Source: an uncultured Faecalibacterium sp. (GTDB taxonomy: Bacteria; Bacillota; Clostridia; Oscillospirales; Ruminococcaceae). Taken from it: a DNA stretch of 19,718 nucleotides. Every line of letters starts with the position of its first letter. The first letter of the stretch is position 1. This document shows positions 1 through 6,373 of this stretch, piece by piece. Made by a program: the position numbers and the translations under genes. Location of the stretch: contig CAKTGS010000036.1 of assembly GCA_934561485.1 (NCBI GenBank), positions 1-19,718 on the forward strand, given 5' to 3'. Below the pieces are notes generated by a model, which did not search any database, was not told the DNA's origin, and saw only the letters and a program-made list of their open reading frames with translations.

Positions 1-1239
1 CATATGGAACCCCAGGCCCACAAGGTGCTGCTGTGCGAGGACGGCACCATCACCGCGCTGGCGGACGAGGGCACCGATCTGGACGGGTATGAGGTCATCG
101 ACCTGCACGGCAATTATGTAATGCCGGGCCTCATCAACCTGCATGTGCATCTGGCAGGCAATGGAAAGCCCAGCGCAAAACCCCGCGACAATGCAGCGCT
201 GGTGCGCAAAATTCTGAGCAACGGCCTGACCCGCGCCGTGGCGTACCGGCTGGTATGCAGCTATGCCAAACTGGAACTGCTGGGCGGCGTGACCACCATT
301 CGCACCGTGGGCGGCATTGCGGATTTTGACACTCGCTGCCGGGACGAGGCTGCCGCCGGCAGGCTGCCGGCACCCCGCATCCTGGCTGCCAACGAGGGCG
401 TTTCGGTGCCCGGCGGCCACATGGCAGGCTCGGTGGCAGTGGCGGCCCGCAACAATGCCGAGGCACTGGCCCAGCTGCAGAAAGCCCGCGGCCAGAAAGT
501 AGACCTGGTCAAGCTGATGATAACCGGCGGCGTGCTGGATGCCACTGAGAAGGGCACCCCCGGCGAGCTGAAAATGCCGCCGGAAATGGTCAAGGCCGTG
601 TGTGACGAAGCACACAAGCTGGGCTACACTGTGGCCGCCCATACGGAATCGCCCCAGGGCGTAAAAGTGGCGCTGGAAAACGGCGTGGATTCCATTGAGC
701 ATGGTGCCAAAATGGACGAAGAGACCATCCGGCTTTACAAGGAGCGGGGTGCGTTCCTGTGCACCACCATCTCTCCGGCGCTGCCCTATGCGCTGTTTGA
801 CACAGCGGTGTCCGGTGCATCGGAAAAAGACCAGTACAACGGCAAAATCGTGTTTGACGGTGTGGTGGAAAGTGCAAAAACAGCGCTGGCCAACGGCATC
901 CCCGTGGGCCTGGGCAACGATGTGGGCTGCCCTTACATCACCCAGTACGATTTCTGGCGGGAGCTGTGCTACTTCCACAAATACTGCGGCGTGAGCAACC
1001 GGTTTGCCCTGTACACCGCCACCCTGCGCAATGCCCAGCTGGCCGGGGTAGGGGACATTACCGGCTCCATTGAGCCGGGCAAGAGCGCAGATTTTATTGT
1101 GACGAAGCAAAATCCGCTGGAAGACCTGCGTGCCCTGCAGCACCTGGAACTGGTGGTCTGCCGGGGCCGTACCGTGAAAAAGCCCAGCCCCAAGCGCAAC
1201 AAAACGGTGGACGCATTGCTTGACCCGTATCTGGCGTAA
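1..1239 (+). CDS. Amidohydrolase family protein, probably 5'-truncated by the window edge
   Basis: This is a metal-dependent hydrolase of the amidohydrolase superfamily (imidazolonepropionase/prolidase-like group). Counting from the ATG at position 4, the metal-site residues are HVH (H47, H49) after the usual VMPGLIN lead-in, K170 in VKLMITGG (the candidate carboxylated bridging lysine), H213 in AAHTES, H233 in IEHG and D306 in GND. The C-terminal GSIEPGKSADFIV stretch is the typical closing beta-sandwich. The reading frame is open to base 1, no ribosome binding site can be seen before position 4, and family members normally carry another 15-20 residues of N-terminal beta-sandwich. The real start is therefore probably outside the window. 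The substrate cannot be told from sequence; an amino-acid-derived cyclic amide or a dipeptide is usual for the group. It ends at a strong hairpin shared with the convergent gene. Confidence 0.85.
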   Translation, partial: HMEPQAHKVLLCEDGTITALADEGTDLDGYEVIDLHGNYVMPGLINLHVHLAGNGKPSAKPRDNAALVRKILSNGLTRAVAYRLVCSYAKLELLGGVTTIRTVGGIADFDTRCRDEAAAGRLPAPRILAANEGVSVPGGHMAGSVAVAARNNAEALAQLQKARGQKVDLVKLMITGGVLDATEKGTPGELKMPPEMVKAVCDEAHKLGYTVAAHTESPQGVKVALENGVDSIEHGAKMDEETIRLYKERGAFLCTTISPALPYALFDTAVSGASEKDQYNGKIVFDGVVESAKTALANGIPVGLGNDVGCPYITQYDFWRELCYFHKYCGVSNRFALYTATLRNAQLAGVGDITGSIEPGKSADFIVTKQNPLEDLRALQHLELVVCRGRTVKKPSPKRNKTVDALLDPYLA

Positions 1240-1244
1240 AAACG

Positions 1245-1285
1245 ACCAAGCCCCCTGCAGACGTTGAGTTTGCAGGGGGCTTGGT
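1245..1285. terminator. Bidirectional intrinsic terminator
   Basis: A perfect 15-bp stem (1245-1259 with 1271-1285) encloses an 11-nt loop. Leaving leftwards (- strand transcription) the stem is followed by CGTTTTT, a good U-tract. Rightwards the tail is GCCGTTT, which is weaker. It sits between two convergent genes and probably ends both. Confidence 0.85.
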
Positions 1286-1291
1286 GCCGTT

Positions 1292-2044
1292 TCACATGCT
1301 TGCCATCACAGCCAGAATGCTCTGCCAGCTTTTGCTGCGGGCGCAGGTGGGGGCCGGGCGTGCTGCACGGCTCACAGGCCGGGCCGGGGGCTGTGCCTGA
1401 ACGGCAGCAGCCACTGCCGGGTGGAAGAACATTTCCACGGTGCCGCTCTGCCACTGCTCTGCCAGCCTGGCCGCCTGCGGGTCGGCCTGCAGGGTGCGGC
1501 GCTCGGTTCCGGCCAGACTGTCGGCCAGCCAGTACAAAATGGCGGCCACGGGCAGGCAGGGAGAGGCCGCCTGGCTCCAGTAGCTCCAGTGCGCACCGCA
1601 GCCCACAAAGCTGTCCACCGTGATCTGTGCACCGGTGCGGGCATTCTGCGGGGCAGGCGTTACCACATCGGAACCGGCCAGCCGGGTCAGCTCCTGCACA
1701 ATGCGCTGGGCCTTGCGGCTGTCCAGCCGGTCCTCGCGGCAGTAGGCGCGGAAATCGGTCTCGCCCAGCAGCTGGTCGGCCCGGGCCGGAAAGCGCCCGG
1801 TAAGCTGGCCGTCTGCGCTGTGGCACTGCAGCCACCCTTTGCGGAACAGCTGGAAGTTCAGGCAGCGGCGGCCCATGGTGGAGTAGCACAGAATGGCGTC
1901 CGGTTCGCCGGGCAGCTGCTTCAGTTCCAGGTAGGCATCGTTGCCGCAGGTATCCTGCAGCTTTACGGCGGCCAGCAGCTGTGCACCGGGGTGCTGGCTG
2001 GACATGGCGGTGTGCATGGCATCAAAGTAACGGTTGGCGTCCAT
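1292..2044 (-). CDS. Conserved-looking protein of unknown function, 250 aa
   Basis: I do not recognise this family. The ATG at 2044 is chosen because GGGAGGAAC lies just upstream and a well-formed promoter (2162-2190) sits about 110 nt further up; longer in-frame starts would lie in the leader. The product has no signal peptide or membrane segment and looks cytosolic. It is a mixed alpha/beta protein with several Trp, Cys and aromatic residues: YCREDR near residue 107, a GCGAHWSYW stretch in the middle, and an Ala/Pro/Arg-rich tail before the final SWQSILAVMASM. It is monocistronic, lying downstream of the MoxR-VWA operon but separated from it by that operon's terminator. The reading frame is confident from codon use and signals; the function is unknown. 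Confidence 0.75.
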   Translation of the reverse strand: MDANRYFDAMHTAMSSQHPGAQLLAAVKLQDTCGNDAYLELKQLPGEPDAILCYSTMGRRCLNFQLFRKGWLQCHSADGQLTGRFPARADQLLGETDFRAYCREDRLDSRKAQRIVQELTRLAGSDVVTPAPQNARTGAQITVDSFVGCGAHWSYWSQAASPCLPVAAILYWLADSLAGTERRTLQADPQAARLAEQWQSGTVEMFFHPAVAAAVQAQPPARPVSRAARPAPTCARSKSWQSILAVMASM

Positions 2045-2161
2045 GGTGTGTTCCTCCCTGAAAAGATCCGACAGCAGAATGTTGTAAAGAAACCGGAGAT
2101 CCTGCGGGGCGGGCTGTGCACAAGCGCCCCCGGCAGGAAATGTTTTGGCTTTGCTGAACTT

Positions 2162-2190
2162 AGTATAGCATATTTTGCAATGAAAAACAA
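2162..2190 (-). promoter_or_regulatory. Sigma-A-type promoter of the 250-aa unknown gene
   Basis: On the - strand, TTGTTT (2190-2185), a 17-base spacer and TATACT (2167-2162) read towards the gene starting at 2044, giving a leader of about 110 nt. The rest of the 335-base gap 2045-2379 holds the palindromes at 2237-2287 and the terminator at 2321-2342; no gene is seen there. Confidence 0.75.
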
Positions 2191-2236
2191 CTATAAGTTT
2201 ACGAAAACAACGGAAAATTTTCGAGAAGGTCAAAAC

Positions 2237-2287
2237 ACAACCCGATATATGGTTGTAATCCTGCAAAGATGGTTGTATCCATACAAC
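2237..2287. promoter_or_regulatory. Cluster of ACAAC/GTTGT inverted repeats, possible operator
   Basis: ACAACC (2237-2242) faces GGTTGT (2251-2256) across 8 bases. A second, tighter palindrome, GTTGTAT-CC-ATACAAC (2272-2287), follows. ATGGTTGTA also recurs as a direct repeat about 20 bases apart (2249 and 2269). The cluster lies about 50-100 bp upstream of the -35 box at 2185-2190, where a regulator could bind. No regulator gene is in the window, so this is an inference from symmetry alone. Confidence 0.35.
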
Positions 2288-2320
2288 GCATAGAAACGCT
2301 ATTATAATAAGGAAAGGAAA

Positions 2321-2342
2321 AGCTCCCCCTTTCGGGAGAGCT
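2321..2342 (-). terminator. Intrinsic terminator of the MoxR-VWA operon
   Basis: A 9-bp stem with one mismatch (2321-2329 with 2334-2342) and a 4-nt loop lies 38 nt past the VWA stop codon. In the - direction it is followed by TTTCCTTTCCTTATT, a U-rich tail. Confidence 0.65.
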
Positions 2343-2379
2343 GACGGGCGAAGCAGACAGAACGCGTTTTCCGGCTCTG

Positions 2380-4134
2380 TCAGTCGCCCAGTTCACGGAT
2401 CTCATTCTGGATCAGGCGTCCGGCGGCGCGGGCCAGCTGGTCCATGCCGCGGATGCGGGCCAGGTTTTTGCCGTAGATCTGTGCCGCGGCCCCGGCGCTG
2501 CTGTCCTCGCCCATGAACACCGCCGAAACACGGATGCCCATGCGCTGCAAGGTGCGCACCTGTGCGGCGGTGTCGACTGCACCGGCGGCGTCCTCGTAGC
2601 CGCAGCCCAGCGGGTTTTCGGGGCTGGGCGGAATGCGGCGGCTGTCGTTGGGGGAAGCATCCGTCAGCACGATCAGCAGGTGCCGGGCCGCCGGGCCGGG
2701 TGCAAACTGCAATAGATCCCCGGCAGCACGCAGAGCCAGACCGTCCCGGTTCCAGCCCGAAGCAAAGTAGCGGTTGATGTCCTGCCGGTTCTTGTCCGCA
2801 AAGCCCTTGAGCACCCGCAGCACGGTGTAGCCCCGCAGACTGCTGAAGCTGGATACCCGCACGGGAATGCCGCAGTTGGCCAGGCTTTCGGCCAGAATGC
2901 TGCCCTGTGCGGCGATCACTTCCTGGCAGTGCAGGCGGGAAGCCGAGGCGTCCAGCAGCAGATCCACGGTAAAGGAAGGGTGGTTCTCTTCCTCGGCGCA
3001 GCGGAACACCCGGGCATCATCCAGCAGGGGGGCGCGCCACACCCGTTCGGCGTCCAGACTGCCGCTGCGGGCAATGCGGGCATTGGGCTGCTGGTGCACC
3101 AGAATGCAGTTGCGGATCTGCTCGGTCAGGCGCAGCACCACGCTGCGGTGCAGCTCCCGGTTTTTGGCGTAGTAGGCACGGTTGCGGCCGGCCTGCAACT
3201 CAGCCTGTTCGGCCAGGTGCTTCGCCTCCGGGGTGGGGGCCTGTTCCGGGCTGGGCACCCCGGCGCTGAACCACAAATGGCAGCCAAGATGCACCCCGGT
3301 GCACAGCTCCTGCTCGGCCTTGCGCAGCCGTTCCGGCGGGTAAAGCGAGCGGCCGAAGCAGCTTTCAATGTAGGCGCGGTCCTGCGCGGCATCCTGCTTC
3401 AGGGTGATGTGCGCCCGCCGCTTGTCGATGCCCGGCCCATCGCCGGGGGCATCCACCGCGCCGGAATGCTCCACGGTCACCCGGTCGGTCTTGACCAACT
3501 GGGTGGGCATGGCCTTGACGGCCAAAGATGCCAGCAGCCCATCCAGATGCAGGTGCAGCGCCGCTTTTTGCCGGATGGTGCCGTCAAACAGGTCAAATTT
3601 GGCGTAGACGGCCAGCAGGGCCGCTTTCAGCCGCTCCGGCGCAGGGGCCTGCTCCGGGGCCAATGCGGCAGCCAGCCCGCTCTCGTAGGGGGTCATCACC
3701 GGGGCGGTGCGGCCCAGCACTTTGCGCCAGCGGGCTGCCTGCATGGTATACACCAGCTGGTTTTTAGCCATCCATTCCTGGCGGGAGAGCTTGTACTGAA
3801 TGGCAAAAAAGTAGTCTGCGTGGCTGTAGCGCAGTGCTTCCAGCACCGGGCGGCGGGGCAGTTCCAGCCGGTAGGCGGCGTTTTCCAGGTAGAGCCAGGC
3901 TATATCGTCCAGCATGGCCTGACGCAGATCGCCCTCCCAGCTGTTGAAAATGCCGCGGATGAGCGGATCACCGTAGTATTTGTGCACCAGCCCCACAATG
4001 GTGTTCATGTAAAAATCAATGGTTCCATCGGTGTTGCGCGCCAGAAAAAGCGGTTCAAAGCCATAGGCACCCGCAGCTGCCCAGACCTGATTGGCCGCCC
4101 GCCGCTCCTGCGCGGTGTAGCTTTGGGCTTCCAT
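2380..4134 (-). CDS. NorD/CoxE-like von Willebrand factor A domain protein, 584 aa
   Basis: The C-terminal third (about residues 385-560) is a VWA domain. It has the metal-ion-dependent adhesion site DASAS (D395, S397, S399), NRDG (463-466) where the MIDAS threonine is normally found, and TDASPND around D492. The NRDG and DASPND arrangement followed by a GYEDAAGAV stretch resembles NorD/CbbO-type proteins. The N-terminal 380 residues are helical and carry no motif I recognise. The ATG at 4134 overlaps the stop of the upstream AAA+ gene by 1 base (TGATG), a sign of translational coupling. NorQ/NorD and CbbQ/CbbO pairs use ATP to activate or remodel a metalloenzyme. The client here is unknown because no nor, cbb or cox gene is in view. 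It is likely cytosolic: no signal peptide or membrane helix is visible. Confidence 0.8.
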   Translation of the reverse strand: MEAQSYTAQERRAANQVWAAAGAYGFEPLFLARNTDGTIDFYMNTIVGLVHKYYGDPLIRGIFNSWEGDLRQAMLDDIAWLYLENAAYRLELPRRPVLEALRYSHADYFFAIQYKLSRQEWMAKNQLVYTMQAARWRKVLGRTAPVMTPYESGLAAALAPEQAPAPERLKAALLAVYAKFDLFDGTIRQKAALHLHLDGLLASLAVKAMPTQLVKTDRVTVEHSGAVDAPGDGPGIDKRRAHITLKQDAAQDRAYIESCFGRSLYPPERLRKAEQELCTGVHLGCHLWFSAGVPSPEQAPTPEAKHLAEQAELQAGRNRAYYAKNRELHRSVVLRLTEQIRNCILVHQQPNARIARSGSLDAERVWRAPLLDDARVFRCAEEENHPSFTVDLLLDASASRLHCQEVIAAQGSILAESLANCGIPVRVSSFSSLRGYTVLRVLKGFADKNRQDINRYFASGWNRDGLALRAAGDLLQFAPGPAARHLLIVLTDASPNDSRRIPPSPENPLGCGYEDAAGAVDTAAQVRTLQRMGIRVSAVFMGEDSSAGAAAQIYGKNLARIRGMDQLARAAGRLIQNEIRELGD

Positions 4135-5054
4135 CAGTCAAACAGCTTGGCAGCATCGAGCTTGGCCGGGATGCGGGCCGCGATCACATCGCGGATCAGC
4201 CCCTGCTCGTAGCTGTCAAAGGCCTTGTTGGTAATGCCCATGTCCAGTGCGGCCCCTGCGGAGATGCCGCGCCGGATCAGCCGCAGGGCGTCCAGCATAC
4301 CGCGCAGATCCAGCGCTTTGGTGGAAATTTCTGCACTGTCGCACTTTTTTTGCAAGTCCAAAAAGAGCAGCGCAAACTGGTGCACATACTTGGCGGTCAG
4401 ATCCGGGAACTGGGCACGCAGCAGCTTTTCCAGGTTGTCCTGGGTGATGGTGGGCATCTGGATGACCACAAAGCGGGAGGTGAGGGCTTCGTTCAGCTCC
4501 CGGGTGCCGGCGTATCCATAGTTCATGGTGGCAATAAAGCGGGTCTCCTCCGCCAGCGGAATGCGTTCGTAGCCGGGCACATCAATGGCGCGGCGGAAGT
4601 CCAGCACGGCATGCAGTACGGCCAGGGCCTCATTTTTGGCCATGTTGATCTCGTCCAGCACGCCAAAGCCGCCGCATTGGGCGCAGCGGTACACCGGCCC
4701 GGGGCGGAACACCACCTGCCCGGCGGCAAAGGTGTCCATGCCGATGAGGGAAGCAGCGTCCATGTTCACGTGGAAGGAGATGTCCCACGCCGGGCGGCCA
4801 AAGGCAGCGGCCAGGTTCTCGGCCAGTACATTTTTACCGGTGGCCTTGCCGCCGGCCAGCAGCAGGTTTTCGCCGCAGAGCAGGGCCGCCAGCGCCTGCT
4901 CCCACACCTCTTTGCCGTAATACGTAAAGGAAGAAGCCGGAATGCGCGGGCGCAGCGCATCGGGCAGGGCGTGGGCGGCGCGGTATTCCTGCACCGCATC
5001 CAGCAGGGCGGGGGAGACCCCTTCCTGCCGCAGATCTTCGATGAGTTCAGACAT
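4134..5054 (-). CDS. MoxR-type AAA+ ATPase (NorQ/CbbQ-like), 306 aa
   Basis: This is a AAA+ ATPase of the MoxR group, partner of the VWA protein encoded just downstream. Visible motifs are a Walker A-like GGKATGKN (about 68-75) in which Asn replaces the usual Ser/Thr after Lys, Walker B VLDE (132-135), sensor-1 asparagine in ATMN (N178), and the arginine finger in SRF (R194). A CAQC pair (C124, C127) precedes Walker B. I chose the ATG at 5054 because GAGGTG (5068-5063) is 8 bases upstream. The ATG two codons earlier (5060) would leave only 2 bases. The gene is first in a two-gene operon with its own promoter and a hairpin in the leader. The likely role is ATP-driven remodelling or cofactor insertion with the VWA protein; the target is not known. 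Confidence 0.85.
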   Translation of the reverse strand: MSELIEDLRQEGVSPALLDAVQEYRAAHALPDALRPRIPASSFTYYGKEVWEQALAALLCGENLLLAGGKATGKNVLAENLAAAFGRPAWDISFHVNMDAASLIGMDTFAAGQVVFRPGPVYRCAQCGGFGVLDEINMAKNEALAVLHAVLDFRRAIDVPGYERIPLAEETRFIATMNYGYAGTRELNEALTSRFVVIQMPTITQDNLEKLLRAQFPDLTAKYVHQFALLFLDLQKKCDSAEISTKALDLRGMLDALRLIRRGISAGAALDMGITNKAFDSYEQGLIRDVIAARIPAKLDAAKLFD

Positions 5055-5076
5055 ATACATCACACCTCGTTTTTGG

Positions 5077-5102
5077 TTCCGGTTGGCAGCGCCAAACCGG
5101 AA
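5077..5102 (-). other. Hairpin at the 5' end of the MoxR-VWA mRNA
   Basis: TTCCGGTTGGC (5077-5087) pairs with GCCAAACCGGAA (5091-5102) with one bulged base. It falls immediately downstream of the predicted start site and about 8 nt before the ribosome binding site. No U-run follows, so it is not a terminator. A 5'-stabilising stem or an operator is possible. Confidence 0.45.
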
Positions 5103-5112
5103 GCTCAGCCTT

Positions 5113-5141
5113 ATCATAGCACAATCGCGGACGTTTGTGTA
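5113..5141 (-). promoter_or_regulatory. Probable promoter of the MoxR-VWA operon
   Basis: On the - strand, TACACA (5141-5136, a weak -35), a 17-base spacer and TATGAT (5118-5113) read into the AAA+ gene. It is divergent from the lipoprotein promoter at 5183-5211. Confidence 0.55.
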
Positions 5142-5182
5142 GAGCTGCGGCGGCAAAGATCCCGGCGGCTGCAAATGTGGGA

Positions 5183-5211
5183 TTGACCTTTTGCGGCCGC
5201 ACCGGTACAAT
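5183..5211 (+). promoter_or_regulatory. Promoter of the first TPR lipoprotein gene
   Basis: TTGACC (5183-5188), a 17-base spacer and TACAAT (5206-5211) lie about 70 bases before the ATG at 5281, close to sigma-A consensus. Confidence 0.75.
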
Positions 5212-5280
5212 AAAGCCATACGGGGCGGCCTGCTCCGCATTCAAACCCCGCCTGCGGGGGACAAAAACGGAGGAACTTTT

Positions 5281-6255
5281 ATGCTTGCGGAAACAAAACA
5301 CACCTCTTTGCGGCTGGCTGCGGCCGTGCTGCTGGTGCTCACCCTGCTGACAGCCTGCGTCAGCAAATCGGCACAGGCACAGGAGAAAATTGACCTGGGC
5401 CAGAAATACCTGACCGAGCTGAACTACACGGAAGCCGTGGCGTCCTTTACGGAAGCCATCGAGTTGGACCCGGACAGCATTCCCGCCTACATGGGCCGTG
5501 CGGAAGCCTATGTGGGTCTGGCACAGTACCCGGAAGCCAAGGCAGATTACACCACGGCCATTGAAAAAGCGGCAGACCAGCCCTACACCCAGGCCCAGGC
5601 TTACGTGGGCCGCGCTGAGGTGAACGAGCTGACCGCCGCCAATGAAGATGCCCTGCGCGACTACGAAGCTGCATCCAACGCGCTGGACAAGGTGGACCCG
5701 GAGAAGGACAGCAGCATTGCGGCTAACCTTCTGGAAGCCTTGCGGGAGAAGATCCGCGCCGCCATTGCCCGGCTGAAAGCGCTGTTTGGAACAGCGGAAG
5801 AGCCGGGAAATGCAGCAGGCTCCATGGCGGCAAGAGAATACCCAACAACGGCAGCCGTTGAGAAAACGCTGCAGAGGATCAACGCGGCCCGTGCTGAAAA
5901 AGGCTGGCCGGAGGTGGAACTGATCCCGATTGCAGAATGCGCGGAAATTGCGCACGAAGAAGCAAACATTATGGAGCAGCTTTCCATGGATCAGATCACG
6001 CAGGAAGAAGCGGATGCGCTGTTTCAGGAAAATGCGGACCGGTATGACCAAATCAGAGCGCGCTTCCAGTCCGGTCTGTGCGGCATGACGCTGGAAGCCG
6101 AAAAGAGACAATGGCCGAACATGGACGAAAGCACGGAGCAGACCATGGAGAGCATGGCCGTGGAGGATATGACGGAAGAGACCAAATACGTTGCAATTGG
6201 TTTTTCGGATTCCGGTGATTATGTGTCCATCAGCGCGTTCTGGAACGGCAACTGA
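5281..6255 (+). CDS. TPR-repeat lipoprotein with a degenerate CAP/SCP-like C-terminal domain, 324 aa
   Basis: The protein starts with a lipoprotein signal peptide: a hydrophobic core, then the lipobox LLTAC with C26 as the lipidated residue. About three tetratricopeptide repeats follow (residues 35-136), including NYTEAVASFTEAIELDP. The first 170 residues closely match the lipoprotein at 17753-19612 (about 79 of 100 residues identical over 41-140). From about residue 171 the two proteins are unrelated. The tail here (190-324) has a LQRINAARAEKGWP start and a YVAIGFSDSGDYVSISAF end that recall CAP/SCP domains, but the catalytic-like His/Glu pattern is not evident, so this is tentative. Arginine codons AGA/AGG appear only in the tail (4 of 7, against 0 of 7 in the checked N-terminal part), suggesting a different origin. 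The ATG at 5281 follows GGAGGAACTTTT. It is probably anchored on the outer face of the membrane; its role is unknown. Confidence 0.85.
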   Translation: MLAETKHTSLRLAAAVLLVLTLLTACVSKSAQAQEKIDLGQKYLTELNYTEAVASFTEAIELDPDSIPAYMGRAEAYVGLAQYPEAKADYTTAIEKAADQPYTQAQAYVGRAEVNELTAANEDALRDYEAASNALDKVDPEKDSSIAANLLEALREKIRAAIARLKALFGTAEEPGNAAGSMAAREYPTTAAVEKTLQRINAARAEKGWPEVELIPIAECAEIAHEEANIMEQLSMDQITQEEADALFQENADRYDQIRARFQSGLCGMTLEAEKRQWPNMDESTEQTMESMAVEDMTEETKYVAIGFSDSGDYVSISAFWNGN

Positions 6256-6302
6256 CCTTCCGGGCGAACCCGGCGTTTGAAAACCGGCTTGGTAAAACAA
6301 CA

Positions 6303-6356
6303 ACACCCCCGCCCCGGCGGGTCTCTGCAAGAGGGACCCTGCCGGAGCGGGGGTGT
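6303..6356. terminator. Large bidirectional terminator hairpin
   Basis: ACACCCCCGC (6303-6312) pairs perfectly with GCGGGGGTGT (6347-6356), and nested inner stems (CCGGC/GCCGG and GGGTC/GACCC) fill the middle. Leftwards it is followed by TGTTTTACC, rightwards by TTCG. It separates the convergent lipoprotein and MATE genes. Confidence 0.8.
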
Positions 6357-6373
6357 TTCGTCTGCGGAAACAA

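Noticed and set aside
2303..2308. Perfect TATAAT on the + strand
   Set aside because: No -35 at a usable distance (the nearest TTGTAT is 24 bases away), and transcription would run antisense into the VWA gene. It belongs to the U-rich tail of a terminator on the other strand.
2929..4212. A 427-codon open frame on the + strand opposite the VWA gene
   Set aside because: It is antisense to a protein with intact MIDAS motifs and has no promoter or ribosome binding site.
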